A DNA stretch of 64,000 bases from assembly GCF_001941965.1 (NCBI RefSeq), contig NZ_MKZO01000012.1:124001-188000 (forward strand), in the 5' to 3' direction. The notes under the pieces are model-generated. The model made no database searches. It saw only the letters and a list, made by a program, of their open reading frames with translations, and was not told where the DNA came from. The stretch's first letter is position 1; each line of letters starts with the position of its first letter. The DNA is from Pseudomonas putida. GTDB lineage: Bacteria; Pseudomonadota; Gammaproteobacteria; Pseudomonadales; Pseudomonadaceae. A program made the position numbers and the translations under genes. Positions 48,739-57,910 of the stretch are shown one piece after another.

Positions 48739-50181
48739 ATGAGCACAGCAATCAGTCCGACTGCTTATAACTATAAGGTCGTCCGCCAGTTCGCCATCAT
48801 GACGGTGGTCTGGGGGATCCTTGGCATGGGCCTCGGTGTCTTCATCGCCTCGCAACTGGTCTGGCCGCACCTGAACCTTGACCTGCCGTGGACGAGCTTT
48901 GGACGCCTGCGCCCCCTGCACACCAACCTGGTGATCTTCGCCTTCGGTGGTTGTGCACTGTTCGCCACTTCCTACTATGTCGTGCAGCGAACCTGCCAGA
49001 CCCGACTGATCTCCGACAGCCTCGCGGCCTTCACCTTCTGGGGTTGGCAAGCGGTCATCGTCAGTGCGCTGATCACCCTGCCCATGGGCTACACCACCAC
49101 CAAGGAATACGCCGAGCTGGAATGGCCGATCGCCATTTTGCTGGCCATCGTCTGGGTGACCTACGCGGTTGTATTCTTCGGCACCATCGTCAAGCGCAAG
49201 ACCAAGCACATCTATGTCGGCAACTGGTTCTACGGTGCCTTCATCCTGGTCACCGCGATGCTGCACATCGTCAACCACATCTCGCTGCCGGTGAGCTTCT
49301 TCAAGTCGTACTCGGCCTATGCCGGCGCCACCGACGCGATGATCCAGTGGTGGTACGGGCACAACGCCGTGGGCTTCTTCCTGACCACCGGCTTCCTCGG
49401 CATGATGTACTACTTCGTACCGAAGCAGGCCGAGCGTCCGATCTACTCCTACCGCCTGTCCATCGTGCACTTCTGGGCGCTGATCACCCTGTACATCTGG
49501 GCAGGTCCGCACCACCTGCACTACACCGCCCTGCCGGACTGGGCCCAGTCCCTCGGCATGGTGATGTCGATCATCCTCCTGGCCCCCAGCTGGGGCGGCA
49601 TGATCAACGGCATGATGACCCTCTCCGGCGCCTGGCATAAGCTGCGCACCGACCCGATCCTGCGCTTCCTCGTGGTGTCCCTGGCGTTCTACGGCATGTC
49701 GACCTTCGAAGGCCCGATGATGGCCATCAAGACCGTCAACTCGCTGTCCCACTACACCGACTGGACCATCGGCCACGTGCACGCCGGCGCCCTCGGCTGG
49801 GTGGCGATGATCTCCATCGGCGCCGTGTACCACATGATTCCGAAACTCTACGGTCGTGCGCAGATGCACAGCGTCGGCCTGATCAATGCGCACTTCTGGC
49901 TCGCCACCATCGGCACCGTGCTCTACATCGCCTCGATGTGGGTCAACGGCATCACCCAGGGCCTGATGTGGCGTGCGATCAACGATGACGGCACCCTCAC
50001 CTACTCCTTCGTCGAAGCGCTGCAAGCCAGCCATCCGGGCTACATCGTCCGCGCCCTGGGCGGTGCGTTCTTCGCCTCGGGCATGCTGCTGATGGCCTGG
50101 AACGTCCTGCGCACCGTGCGCGAGTCGAAACCGGCCGAAGCGGCAGCCGCCGAACAGATCGTCGTCGTGGGAGCGCACTGA
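48739..50181 (+). CDS. ccoN1: cbb3 oxidase subunit I, second operon (480 aa)
   Basis: Catalytic subunit of the second cbb3 oxidase, near identical to the first over the transmembrane core ([41 protein letters not shown]) but with a different N- and C-terminal end. Overlap TGATG with ccoO. Upstream lacks an Anr box, in line with the constitutive cco-1 operon of P. aeruginosa. Confidence 0.93.
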   Translation: MSTAISPTAYNYKVVRQFAIMTVVWGILGMGLGVFIASQLVWPHLNLDLPWTSFGRLRPLHTNLVIFAFGGCALFATSYYVVQRTCQTRLISDSLAAFTFWGWQAVIVSALITLPMGYTTTKEYAELEWPIAILLAIVWVTYAVVFFGTIVKRKTKHIYVGNWFYGAFILVTAMLHIVNHISLPVSFFKSYSAYAGATDAMIQWWYGHNAVGFFLTTGFLGMMYYFVPKQAERPIYSYRLSIVHFWALITLYIWAGPHHLHYTALPDWAQSLGMVMSIILLAPSWGGMINGMMTLSGAWHKLRTDPILRFLVVSLAFYGMSTFEGPMMAIKTVNSLSHYTDWTIGHVHAGALGWVAMISIGAVYHMIPKLYGRAQMHSVGLINAHFWLATIGTVLYIASMWVNGITQGLMWRAINDDGTLTYSFVEALQASHPGYIVRALGGAFFASGMLLMAWNVLRTVRESKPAEAAAAEQIVVVGAH

Positions 50182-50789
50182 TGAAGCACGAAGTAGTCGA
50201 GAAGAATATTGGCCTGCTGGCCTTCTTCATGGTCATCGCCGTGAGCATCGGCGGCCTGACCCAGATCGTTCCGCTGTTCTTCCAGGACGTCACCAACAAG
50301 CCGGTCGAGGGCATGAAGCCGCGTACCGCGCTGGAACTGGAAGGCCGCGACGTGTACATCCGCGAAGGCTGCGTCGGCTGCCACTCGCAGATGATCCGTC
50401 CGTTCCGCGCCGAGACCGAGCGCTACGGCCACTATTCGGTGGCCGGTGAAAGCGTCTGGGACCACCCGTTCCTCTGGGGTTCCAAGCGTACCGGTCCGGA
50501 CCTTGCGCGGGTCGGCGGTCGTTACTCCGATGACTGGCACCGTGCGCACCTGTACAACCCGCGCAACGTGGTACCCGAGTCGAAGATGCCGGCCTATCCG
50601 TGGCTGGTGGAAAACAAGCTCGACGGCAAGGACACCGCGAAGAAGATGGAAGTCCTGCGTACCCTCGGCACCCCGTACACCGACGCCGACATTGCCGGCG
50701 CTCGTGACGCGGTCAAGGGCAAGACGGAAATGGACGCCCTGGTCGCGTACCTCCAGGGTCTTGGCACCATCATCAAAAGCAAACGGTGA
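50181..50789 (+). CDS. ccoO1: cbb3 oxidase subunit II, second operon (202 aa)
   Basis: Monoheme cytochrome c subunit: N-terminal helix (about 9-30), heme site C64-V-G-C67-H68. Overlaps ccoN by one base. Differs from the first copy in the helix and the C-terminal third. Confidence 0.95.
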   Translation: MKHEVVEKNIGLLAFFMVIAVSIGGLTQIVPLFFQDVTNKPVEGMKPRTALELEGRDVYIREGCVGCHSQMIRPFRAETERYGHYSVAGESVWDHPFLWGSKRTGPDLARVGGRYSDDWHRAHLYNPRNVVPESKMPAYPWLVENKLDGKDTAKKMEVLRTLGTPYTDADIAGARDAVKGKTEMDALVAYLQGLGTIIKSKR

Positions 50790-50794
50790 CTGCG

Positions 50795-50992
50795 ATGGAT
50801 ATCGGGATGATTCGTGGCCTGGGCACCGTCGTGGTGATGGTGGCCTTCGTGGGCCTGGCGTTGTGGGTGTTCAGTTCTCGGCGCAAGTCCGAGTTCGACG
50901 AAGCGACCATGCTGCCCTTCGCGGATGATCCCGAGGCCAGCAAGCACGTCGAGCAAGCGCAAGAGAAAGCGTCTAGGAGTAACAACGAATGA
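50795..50992 (+). CDS. ccoQ1: cbb3 oxidase subunit IV (CcoQ), second operon (65 aa)
   Basis: [20 protein letters not shown]: one helix plus charged tail, same length as the first CcoQ. ATG 50795 preferred to GTG 50786, which overlaps the ccoO stop. Overlaps ccoP by four bases. Confidence 0.9.
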   Translation: MDIGMIRGLGTVVVMVAFVGLALWVFSSRRKSEFDEATMLPFADDPEASKHVEQAQEKASRSNNE

Positions 50993-51969
50993 CTACCTTC
51001 TGGAGTCTGTACGTCACCGTTCTGAGTCTGGGCACCATCTTTGCCCTGACCTGGCTGCTGCTCTCCACCCGCAAGGGCCAGCGCAGCGAAACCACCGAGG
51101 AAACCGTCGGCCATTCCTTCGACGGCATCGAGGAATACGACAACCCGCTGCCGAAGTGGTGGTTCATGCTGTTCGTCGGCACCATCATCTTCGCCCTGGG
51201 CTACCTCGCGCTGTACCCGGGCCTGGGCAACTGGAAAGGCATCCTGCCGGGCTACCAGTACCTGGATACCGAGAAGCAGGTGCAGTTCGCCAACGGCCAG
51301 GCCGGCTGGACCGGCGTGCACGAGTGGGAAAAGGAAATGGCCCGGGCTGATGCCAGGTTCGGTCCGATCTTCGCCAAATTCGCGGCCATGCCGATCGAAG
51401 AAGTGGCGAAAGATCCGCAGGCGCTGAAGATGGGTGGCCGTCTGTTCGCCTCGAACTGCTCGGTCTGCCACGGCTCCGACGCCAAGGGTTCCTACGGCTT
51501 CCCCAACCTCACCGACAACGACTGGCGCTGGGGCGGCGAGCCGGAAACCATCAAGCAGACCATCATGGCCGGCCGTCACGGCGTGATGCCGGCCTGGGCC
51601 GAAGTGATCGGCGAGCAGGGCGTGGCGGATGTCGCCGCGTTCGTGCTGACCAACCTCGATGGCCGCACCCTGCCGGAAGGCACCAAGGCCGACTCGGCGG
51701 CCGGGCAGAAGATCTTCGCGGCCAACTGCGTGGCTTGCCATGGTCCGCAGGGCAAGGGCACGCCGGCCATGGGCGCGCCTGACCTGACCCACCCGCAGGC
51801 GTTTATCTACGGTTCCAGCTTCGCCCAACTGCAGCAGACCATCCGTTACGGCCGTCAGGGCCAGATGCCGGCGCAGCAGGAAATCCAGGGCAACGACAAG
51901 GTCCACCTGCTGGCGGCCTATGTCTACAGCCTGTCGCACAAGGATGAGAAGCCGGCCGAGGCGCAGTAA
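50989..51969 (+). CDS. ccoP1: cbb3 oxidase diheme subunit III, second operon (326 aa)
   Basis: Two N-terminal helices, heme sites CSVCH (158-162) and CVACH (248-252). It has a 15-residue insertion around residues 91-105 ([15 protein letters not shown]) absent from the first-operon CcoP, in the loop between the membrane region and the first heme domain. Otherwise the proteins are very similar. Confidence 0.95.
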   Translation: MTTFWSLYVTVLSLGTIFALTWLLLSTRKGQRSETTEETVGHSFDGIEEYDNPLPKWWFMLFVGTIIFALGYLALYPGLGNWKGILPGYQYLDTEKQVQFANGQAGWTGVHEWEKEMARADARFGPIFAKFAAMPIEEVAKDPQALKMGGRLFASNCSVCHGSDAKGSYGFPNLTDNDWRWGGEPETIKQTIMAGRHGVMPAWAEVIGEQGVADVAAFVLTNLDGRTLPEGTKADSAAGQKIFAANCVACHGPQGKGTPAMGAPDLTHPQAFIYGSSFAQLQQTIRYGRQGQMPAQQEIQGNDKVHLLAAYVYSLSHKDEKPAEAQ

Positions 51970-51984
51970 GGCCCGGCGGTAGAC

Positions 51985-52021
51985 AAGGCCCCGTCAGTGC
52001 AGGCTGGTGGGGCCTTTTTTC
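51985..52021 (+). terminator. Rho-independent terminator of the second cbb3 operon
   Basis: AAGGCCCC pairs with GGGGCCTT around a 16-base loop; T-run follows. Confidence 0.82.
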
Positions 52022-52050
52022 TTGGCGGGTGGATGCAGTGGTGTTCTTCA

Positions 52051-52127
52051 GGGCCTCATCGCTGGCAAGCCAGCTCCCACAGGGAACGCGGTGACTGTGG
52101 GAGCTGGCTTGCCAGCGATGAGGCCCG
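52051..52127. repeat. REPIN, inward type
   Basis: GGGCCTCATCGCTGGCAAGC then GCTTGCCAGCGATGAGGCCC at the other edge; 77 bases, the most compact of the eleven. Confidence 0.87.
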
Positions 52128-52142
52128 AAAGAACACCCTCAA

Positions 52143-52156
52143 TTGACCTGCATCAA
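52143..52156 (+). promoter_or_regulatory. Anr box before ccoG
   Basis: TTGAC-CTGC-ATCAA, one mismatch from consensus. No good -10 at the standard distance; a -10-like TATGAT lies farther down (52240-52245). Confidence 0.6.
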
Positions 52157-52195
52157 TTGACATCGCCAATACACCATTGCCCGCCCCAAACCAAC

Positions 52196-52210
52196 GCGAC
52201 CTAAGGTCGC
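52196..52210. promoter_or_regulatory. GCGAC-N5-GTCGC inverted repeat before ccoG
   Basis: GCGAC-CTAAG-GTCGC (GCGACC-TAA-GGTCGC), the same architecture as at 48318-48332. Likely a RegA/RoxR-type site; unproven. Confidence 0.5.
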
Positions 52211-52327
52211 ACCCGCGCCCCGGGGCCCCTGCACAGGCGTATGATGCGGGCCAGAGCAGCAACACTTCTGACTGCGGTTGGCATGCACTGGCCGCGGCAT
52301 TTTTCCACTGCCGTGGGACTGTAAACG

Positions 52328-53746
52328 ATGAGCAAACAGATTCCTGTACAAGACATCACCCCACCCGCCAAGAATAAAAAAGACACTGGCGTCGACCTCT
52401 ACGCCGCCCGGGAAAAAATCTACACCCGGGCCTTCACCGGTATCTTCCGCAACCTGCGCATGGCCGGTGGCGCCCTGCTCTTCCTTCTCTATTTCGGCAC
52501 CGTCTGGCTCAACTGGGGCGGGCACCAGGCCGTCTGGTGGAACCTGCCGGAGCGCAAGTTCTACATTTTCGGCGCAACCATCTGGCCGCAGGACTTCATC
52601 CTCCTCTCCGGCATCCTGATCGTCGCCGCCTTCGGCCTGTTCTTCATCACCACCTTCGCCGGACGCATCTGGTGCGGCTACACCTGCCCCCAGAGCGTGT
52701 GGACCTGGATCTTCATGTGGTGCGAAAAGGTCACCGAAGGCGACCGCAACCAGCGCATGAAACTCGACAAGGCGCCGATGAGCGCCAACAAGCTGGTGCG
52801 CAAGTCGGCCAAGCACAGCCTGTGGCTGCTGATCGGCTTCGTCACCGGGATCACCTTCGTCGGCTACTTCGCGCCGATCCGCGAGCTGCTGGTGGACTTC
52901 TTCACCGGCGAAGCGGATGGCTGGTCGTACTTCTGGGTCGGCTTCTTCACCCTCGCCACCTACGGCAACGCCGGCTGGCTGCGCGAACAGGTGTGCATCT
53001 ACATGTGCCCGTACGCGCGCTTCCAGAGCGTGATGTTCGACAAGGACACCCTGATCGTCTCCTACGACCCGCGCCGCGGCGAGACCCGTGGCCCGCGTAA
53101 AAAGGACGCGGACTACAAGGCCCAGGGCCTCGGCGACTGCATTGACTGCACCATGTGCGTCCAGGTCTGCCCGACCGGCATCGACATCCGTGACGGCCTG
53201 CAGGTCGAATGCATCGGCTGCGCCGCCTGCATCGACGCCTGCGACAACATCATGGACAAGATGAACTACCCGCGCGGGCTGATCAGCTACACCACCGAGC
53301 ACAACCTGTCCGGGCAGAAGACCCACATGATCCGGCCGCGCCTGATCGGCTACCTGGTGGTGCTGCTGACCATGATCGGCCTGCTCGCCACCGCCTTCTT
53401 CATGCGCCCGCTGGTCGGTTTCGACGTCAGCAAGGACCGCGTGCTGTACCGCGAGAACGCCCAGGGCTGGATCGAGAACGTCTACAGCCTGAAGGTCATG
53501 AACAAGGACCAGCACGACCACGTCTACGTCCTCGAAGCCAAGGGCCTGCCGAACCTGCGTCTCGATGGCGCCAGGGAAATCCGTGTCGCGGCCGGCGATA
53601 TCGTCAGCCTGCCGGTGCAGTTGTCGGTCTCCCCCGAGCAGTTGCCGTCGACCACCAACGAAGTCATCTTCGTGCTTCGTGACGCTGACGACAGCGATTC
53701 CGAAGTCGAAGCCAAGAGCCGGTTCATCGGCCCGCAAATCCGTTAA
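52328..53746 (+). CDS. ccoG: CcoG, copper/iron-sulfur assembly protein of cbb3 oxidase (472 aa)
   Basis: Membrane protein with several helices flanking a double ferredoxin centre: CIDCTMCVQVCPTG and CIGCAACIDACD. An upstream loop carries WCGYTCPQSVW and YMCPYARFQ. CcoG reduces Cu(II) to feed the oxidase with copper and holds Fe-S centres. The C-terminal periplasmic part is Ig-like (FixG). It opens the ccoGHIS assembly operon. Confidence 0.94.
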   Translation: MSKQIPVQDITPPAKNKKDTGVDLYAAREKIYTRAFTGIFRNLRMAGGALLFLLYFGTVWLNWGGHQAVWWNLPERKFYIFGATIWPQDFILLSGILIVAAFGLFFITTFAGRIWCGYTCPQSVWTWIFMWCEKVTEGDRNQRMKLDKAPMSANKLVRKSAKHSLWLLIGFVTGITFVGYFAPIRELLVDFFTGEADGWSYFWVGFFTLATYGNAGWLREQVCIYMCPYARFQSVMFDKDTLIVSYDPRRGETRGPRKKDADYKAQGLGDCIDCTMCVQVCPTGIDIRDGLQVECIGCAACIDACDNIMDKMNYPRGLISYTTEHNLSGQKTHMIRPRLIGYLVVLLTMIGLLATAFFMRPLVGFDVSKDRVLYRENAQGWIENVYSLKVMNKDQHDHVYVLEAKGLPNLRLDGAREIRVAAGDIVSLPVQLSVSPEQLPSTTNEVIFVLRDADDSDSEVEAKSRFIGPQIR

Positions 53747-53758
53747 GAGAGCACGCCA

Positions 53759-54298
53759 ATGCCTGCAACGCCCACCGTTCACAGCGTCTGGTACAAGAAC
53801 CTCTGGCCCTGGATCATCATCGGCATCCTCGCCACCTCGGTGACCCTGAGCCTGACCATGGTCAGCATCGCGGTGAACAACCCGGACAACCTGGTCAACG
53901 ACAACTATTACGAAGCGGGCAAGGGCATCAACCGCTCGCTGGACCGCGAGCTGCTGGGGCAGACCCTGAAGCTCAAGGCCGATGTGCACCTGGACGAGGT
54001 GACCGGTGAAGTGGAACTGCGCCTGAGCGGCGACAGCCAGCCGCAGACCCTGGAGCTGAACCTGATCTCGCCGACCCAGCCGGAGAAGGACCGCAAGGTG
54101 GCGCTGACCCTGAGCGGCGAGCCGGGGCGCTACCTGGGGCAACTGGAAGACAAGGTCGAAGGCCGGCGCTTCGTTGAACTGCTGGGGACCGAGAAGGGGC
54201 AGACCTGGCGCTTGTTCGAGGAAGAGGATGTGGCCCATGGGGTGACCCTGGTGCTGGGGGATGAAGAGCTGAAGGGAGCCGAGCATCTGGACAAGTGA
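53759..54298 (+). CDS. ccoH: CcoH, cbb3 assembly protein (179 aa)
   Basis: FixH-type protein: one N-terminal helix (WPWIIIGILATSVTLSLTM), then a beta-rich periplasmic domain ending LVLGDEELKG. It acts in assembly of the CcoNOP core. A ribosome-binding site (AGAGAG) lies 12 bases after ccoG. Followed by a triple REP. Confidence 0.9.
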   Translation: MPATPTVHSVWYKNLWPWIIIGILATSVTLSLTMVSIAVNNPDNLVNDNYYEAGKGINRSLDRELLGQTLKLKADVHLDEVTGEVELRLSGDSQPQTLELNLISPTQPEKDRKVALTLSGEPGRYLGQLEDKVEGRRFVELLGTEKGQTWRLFEEEDVAHGVTLVLGDEELKGAEHLDK

Positions 54299-54314
54299 AA
54301 TTGTGCTGTTGCTA

Positions 54315-54440
54315 ATGGCCTCATCGCTGGCAAGCCAGCTCCCACAGGTTTTGTGTACACCGCGAACCCTCTGGGAGCTGGCTTACACAGGTTTTGTGCA
54401 CGCCACGAACCCTGTGGGAGCTGGCTTGCCAGCGATTGGG
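54315..54440. repeat. REP cluster with internal 43-base duplication (three REPs)
   Basis: An inward REP (54315-54347), then two tandem 43-base copies (54343-54385, 54386-54428) of a segment that begins CACAGGTTTTGTG and carries a REP start; the middle REP is truncated (CTGGGAGCTGGCTTA) and the last is full length. It lies between ccoH and ccoI. Confidence 0.82.
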
Positions 54441-54472
54441 GTCACCACCGAAAGACCTGCGATAAGACAGTC

Positions 54473-56926
54473 ATGACCACCCCCACGCCTTGCTACCACT
54501 GTGCCCTGCCCGTCCCTGCCGACAGCCACTTCACCGCCGTCGTCCTCGGCGAGCCCCGGCCATTCTGCTGCCCCGGCTGCCAGGCCGTGGCCGAGGCCAT
54601 CGTCGCCGGCAAGCTGGAGAGCTACTACCAGCACCGCAGCGAAGCCAGCGCCAACCCCGACGCCCTGCCCCGCCAGCTCAGCGACGAACTGGCCCTGTAC
54701 GACCGCGCCGACGTCCAGCAACCCTTCGTCCGCCATGAAGGCGAACTGGCCGAAACTACCCTGCTCATCGAAGGCATCAGTTGCGCCGCCTGCGGCTGGC
54801 TGATCGAAAAGCACCTGCGCAGCCTGCCCGGGGTCGCCGAGGCCCGCCTGAACCTGTCCAACCACCGCCTGCTGGTGAACTGGGCCGACAGCCAGTTGCC
54901 CCTGTCCAAGCTGCTCGCCGAACTGCGCCAGATCGGCTACGCCGCCCACCCCTACCAGGCCGACCGCGCCGCCGAGCAACTGGCCAGCGAAAACCGCACC
55001 GCCCTGCGCCAGCTCGGCGTCGCGGGCCTGCTGTGGTTCCAGGCGATGATGGCGACCATGGCTACCTGGCCCGAATTCAATATCGACCTCAGCCCGGAGA
55101 TGCACACCATCCTGCGCTGGGTGGCGATGTTCCTGACCACGCCCATCGTCTTCTACAGCTGCGCGCCGTTCTTCCGCGGTGCCGCCCGCGACCTGCGCAC
55201 CCGTCACCTGACCATGGACGTCTCGGTGTCCCTGGCCATCGGCCTGGCCTATGTCGCCGGGATCTGGACCGCCATCACCGGCAGCGGCGAGCTGTATTTC
55301 GATGCGGTGGGCATGTTCGCCCTGTTCCTCCTGGCCGGCCGCTACCTGGAACGCCGCGCCCGCGAGCGCACCGCCGCCGCGACCGCACAACTGGTCAACC
55401 TGCTGCCGGCCTCGTGCCTGCGCCTGGATGCCACCGGCAACAGCGAGCGCATCCTGCTGCGCGAACTGCAGATCGGCGACCGCGTACAGGTCCAGCCCGG
55501 CGCGGTGATGCCCGCGGACGGGCGCATCGTCGACGGCCAGTCGAGCATCGACGAGTCCCTGCTCACCGGCGAATACCTGCCCCATCCGCGGCAGACCGGT
55601 GACAGCGTCACCGCCGGCACCCTCAATGTGGAAAGCGTGCTGACCGTGGAAGTCCAGGCCCTCGGCCATGACACCCGCCTGTCCGCCATCGTCCGCCTGC
55701 TGGAACGGGCGCAGTCGGAGAAACCACGCCTGGCCGAGATCGCCGACCGCGCCTCGCAATGGTTCCTGCTGTTCAGCCTGGTCGCCGCCCTCGGCATCGG
55801 CCTGCTGTGGTGGCAGATCGACGCTGAGCGGGCCTTCTGGATCGTCCTGGCGATGCTGGTGGCGACCTGCCCGTGCGCCCTGTCCCTCGCCACCCCGACC
55901 GCCCTGACTGCCGCCACCGGTACCCTGCACAGCCTCGGCCTGCTGCTCACTCGCGGCCATGTGCTGGAAGGCCTGAACCAGATCGACACAGTGATCTTCG
56001 ACAAGACCGGCACCCTCACCGAAGGCCGCCTGACCCTGCGGGCGATTCGTCCGCTGGCCGGGCTGGATGCCGATCACTGCCTGCGCCTTGCCGCGGCCCT
56101 GGAAAACCGCTCCGAACACCCGATAGCCCGCGCCTTTGGCCGTACCGTGGCGGTGGCCGAAGCGGTCCAAAGCACGCCGGGGCTGGGCCTTGAAGGCCAG
56201 GTGGAAGAGCGCTTGCTGCGCATCGGCCAACCGGCCTTCGCTTGTGAATTGAGCGCTGCCGCAGTCCCGCCCATGCCCGACGAGCCCGGCCAATGGCTGT
56301 TGCTCGCCGACCGGCAAGGCCCGCTGGCCTGGTTCGTCCTCGACGACCGCCTGCGCCACGACGCCGCCGACCTGCTCGACGCCTGCCGCGCCCGGGGCTG
56401 GCAGACCCTGCTGCTGTCCGGCGACAGTTCGCCGATGGTCGCCAGCGTCGCCGCCGAACTGAAGATCGACCAGGCCATCGGCGGCCTGCGCCCCGACGAC
56501 AAGCTGCAACGCCTGAAAGCCCTGCAGGCCGAAGGCCGCAAGGTGCTGATGCTGGGTGACGGGGTCAACGACGTGCCAGTACTCGCAGCGGCGGATATCA
56601 GCATCGCCATGGGCTCGGCCACCGACCTGGCCAAGACCAGCGCGGACGCCGTGCTCCTGTCCAACCGCCTCGACAGCCTGGTGCAGGCCTTCGTCCTGGC
56701 CCGGCGCACGCGGCGGATCATCATCGAGAATCTGTGCTGGGCCGCGCTCTACAATGGCCTTATGCTGCCCTTTGCCGCCCTTGGCTGGATTACCCCGGTG
56801 TGGGCGGCGATCGGCATGTCGGTCAGTTCGCTGATCGTGGTGCTCAATGCCCTGCGCCTGACCCGGCTGCGCGGCACCGTGGCGGCGCAACCCGCACCCG
56901 CCGCGCCCCATGCCGCGACCGCCTGA
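54473..56926 (+). CDS. ccoI: CcoI, Cu+-exporting P-type ATPase for cbb3 biogenesis (817 aa)
   Basis: P1B-type copper pump delivering copper for the CuB centre. N-terminal zinc/copper cysteines (CYHCALPV, FCCPGCQAV), a heavy-metal-associated domain with GISCAACGWLIEK, eight helices with the CPC motif (ATCPCALSLATP), phosphorylation site DKTGT and hinge GDGVNDVPVL. ATG 54473 is inside the REP-flanked stretch after longer in-frame ATGs that would read the REP; those are rejected. Confidence 0.94.
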   Translation: MTTPTPCYHCALPVPADSHFTAVVLGEPRPFCCPGCQAVAEAIVAGKLESYYQHRSEASANPDALPRQLSDELALYDRADVQQPFVRHEGELAETTLLIEGISCAACGWLIEKHLRSLPGVAEARLNLSNHRLLVNWADSQLPLSKLLAELRQIGYAAHPYQADRAAEQLASENRTALRQLGVAGLLWFQAMMATMATWPEFNIDLSPEMHTILRWVAMFLTTPIVFYSCAPFFRGAARDLRTRHLTMDVSVSLAIGLAYVAGIWTAITGSGELYFDAVGMFALFLLAGRYLERRARERTAAATAQLVNLLPASCLRLDATGNSERILLRELQIGDRVQVQPGAVMPADGRIVDGQSSIDESLLTGEYLPHPRQTGDSVTAGTLNVESVLTVEVQALGHDTRLSAIVRLLERAQSEKPRLAEIADRASQWFLLFSLVAALGIGLLWWQIDAERAFWIVLAMLVATCPCALSLATPTALTAATGTLHSLGLLLTRGHVLEGLNQIDTVIFDKTGTLTEGRLTLRAIRPLAGLDADHCLRLAAALENRSEHPIARAFGRTVAVAEAVQSTPGLGLEGQVEERLLRIGQPAFACELSAAAVPPMPDEPGQWLLLADRQGPLAWFVLDDRLRHDAADLLDACRARGWQTLLLSGDSSPMVASVAAELKIDQAIGGLRPDDKLQRLKALQAEGRKVLMLGDGVNDVPVLAAADISIAMGSATDLAKTSADAVLLSNRLDSLVQAFVLARRTRRIIIENLCWAALYNGLMLPFAALGWITPVWAAIGMSVSSLIVVLNALRLTRLRGTVAAQPAPAAPHAATA

Positions 56927-56935
56927 GGAACTGCC

Positions 56936-57151
56936 ATGCCCGCGCTCTATGTGATGATTCCCGCCGCCCTGGTCCTGGTCGGCATCGCCGTATACATCTT
57001 CTTCTGGGCGGTGGACAGCGGCCAGTACGAGGACCTCGACGGCCCGGCCCACAGCATCCTGTTCGATGACCAGGACCCGAAGCACCAGGCTGCGGTGAAA
57101 GGCGAGGAAAGCGCCGAAGACGACCAGCCAGAGCCGCCTGCCCGTGGTTGA
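56936..57151 (+). CDS. ccoS: CcoS, cbb3 assembly protein (71 aa)
   Basis: Small membrane protein: MPALYVMIPAALVLVGIAVY helix, the VDSGQYEDLDGP motif typical of CcoS, then an acidic tail. It is required for heme b insertion into CcoN. It overlaps the next gene by eight bases. Confidence 0.92.
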   Translation: MPALYVMIPAALVLVGIAVYIFFWAVDSGQYEDLDGPAHSILFDDQDPKHQAAVKGEESAEDDQPEPPARG

Positions 57152-57827
57152 ACTGCTGCCCCTGCTCAGTTCTGCCCTGATCCTCGGCCTGCTCGGCGGC
57201 GGCCATTGCCTGGGCATGTGCGGCGGCCTGATGGGGGCCCTGACCCTGGCCATCCCGCCTGAGCAGCGTGGCCGGCGCCTGCGCCTGCTGATCGCCTACA
57301 ACCTTGGCCGGGTGCTCAGCTATGCCAGCGCCGGTTTGCTGCTGGGTCTTGCCGGCTGGGCCCTGGCCGGCAGCCCGCTGGCCACGGCGATGCGCGTGGT
57401 CGCGGCGCTGCTGCTGATCACCATGGGCCTGTACCTGGCCGGCTGGTGGAGCGGCCTGACCCGCGTGGAAAAACTCGGGCGCGGCCTGTGGCGACATATC
57501 CAGCCGGTGGCAACGCGCCTGCTGCCTGTCTCCAGCCTGCCCCGCGCCTTGCTGCTCGGTGCGCTCTGGGGCTGGCTGCCCTGCGGCCTGGTCTACAGCA
57601 CCCTGCTCTGGGCGGCGAGCCAGGGCAGCGCGGTCAACAGCGCCCTGCTGATGCTGGCCTTCGGCATCGGCACCTGGCCGATCCTGCTGGCCACGGGCCT
57701 GGCCGCCGAGCGCAGCAACGCCCTGCTGCGCAAGCGCGGGGTGCGGGTGGCCGGGGGGCTGCTGGTGATCCTGTTCGGCCTATGGACCCTGCCCGGGCCG
57801 CACCAGCACTGGCTCATGGGCCACTGA
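57144..57827 (+). CDS. TauE/SafE-like membrane protein of the cco cluster (227 aa)
   Basis: About six hydrophobic helices with GGGHCLGMCGGLMG at the N-terminus and WGWLPCGLVYSTLL in the middle, a thiol-bearing layout of the COG2836 family (cytochrome biogenesis/sulfite-exporter-like). GTG 57144 is the likely start. Conserved place between ccoS and hemN in pseudomonads suggests a role in copper or cytochrome assembly; specific function unknown. Confidence 0.82.
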   Translation: MVELLPLLSSALILGLLGGGHCLGMCGGLMGALTLAIPPEQRGRRLRLLIAYNLGRVLSYASAGLLLGLAGWALAGSPLATAMRVVAALLLITMGLYLAGWWSGLTRVEKLGRGLWRHIQPVATRLLPVSSLPRALLLGALWGWLPCGLVYSTLLWAASQGSAVNSALLMLAFGIGTWPILLATGLAAERSNALLRKRGVRVAGGLLVILFGLWTLPGPHQHWLMGH

Positions 57828-57835
57828 CGGCGCCC

Positions 57836-57877
57836 TTGATACAAATCAACACCCATGTACGTGGCGCTCCCTAGACT
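57836..57877 (+). promoter_or_regulatory. Anr-dependent promoter of hemN
   Basis: Perfect Anr/FNR box TTGAT-ACAA-ATCAA (57836-57849); 22 bases later -10 TAGACT (57872-57877), a class II layout. The start would be near 57884, 27 bases before the hemN ATG. Confidence 0.85.
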
Positions 57878-57910
57878 CCGGACACTGCCGTAATTCCTGG
57901 GACTGCCACC

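Larger units (their letters stand above)
51970..52327. other. ccoP-ccoG intergenic region
   Basis: 358 bases: terminator, REPIN (52051-52127), Anr box (52143-52156), RegA/RoxR-like repeat (52196-52210) and a -10-like TATGAT (52240-52245). No gene. Confidence 0.65.

Noticed and set aside
54353..54472. Upstream in-frame ATGs for CcoI
   Set aside because: They read REP sequence and are followed by no conserved residues; CcoI conservation begins with MTTPTPCYHC.
52139..57253. Long minus-strand ORFs opposite ccoG, ccoH and ccoI
   Set aside because: Antisense to highly conserved genes; residue composition is typical of shadow frames and REP sequence is included at their edges.
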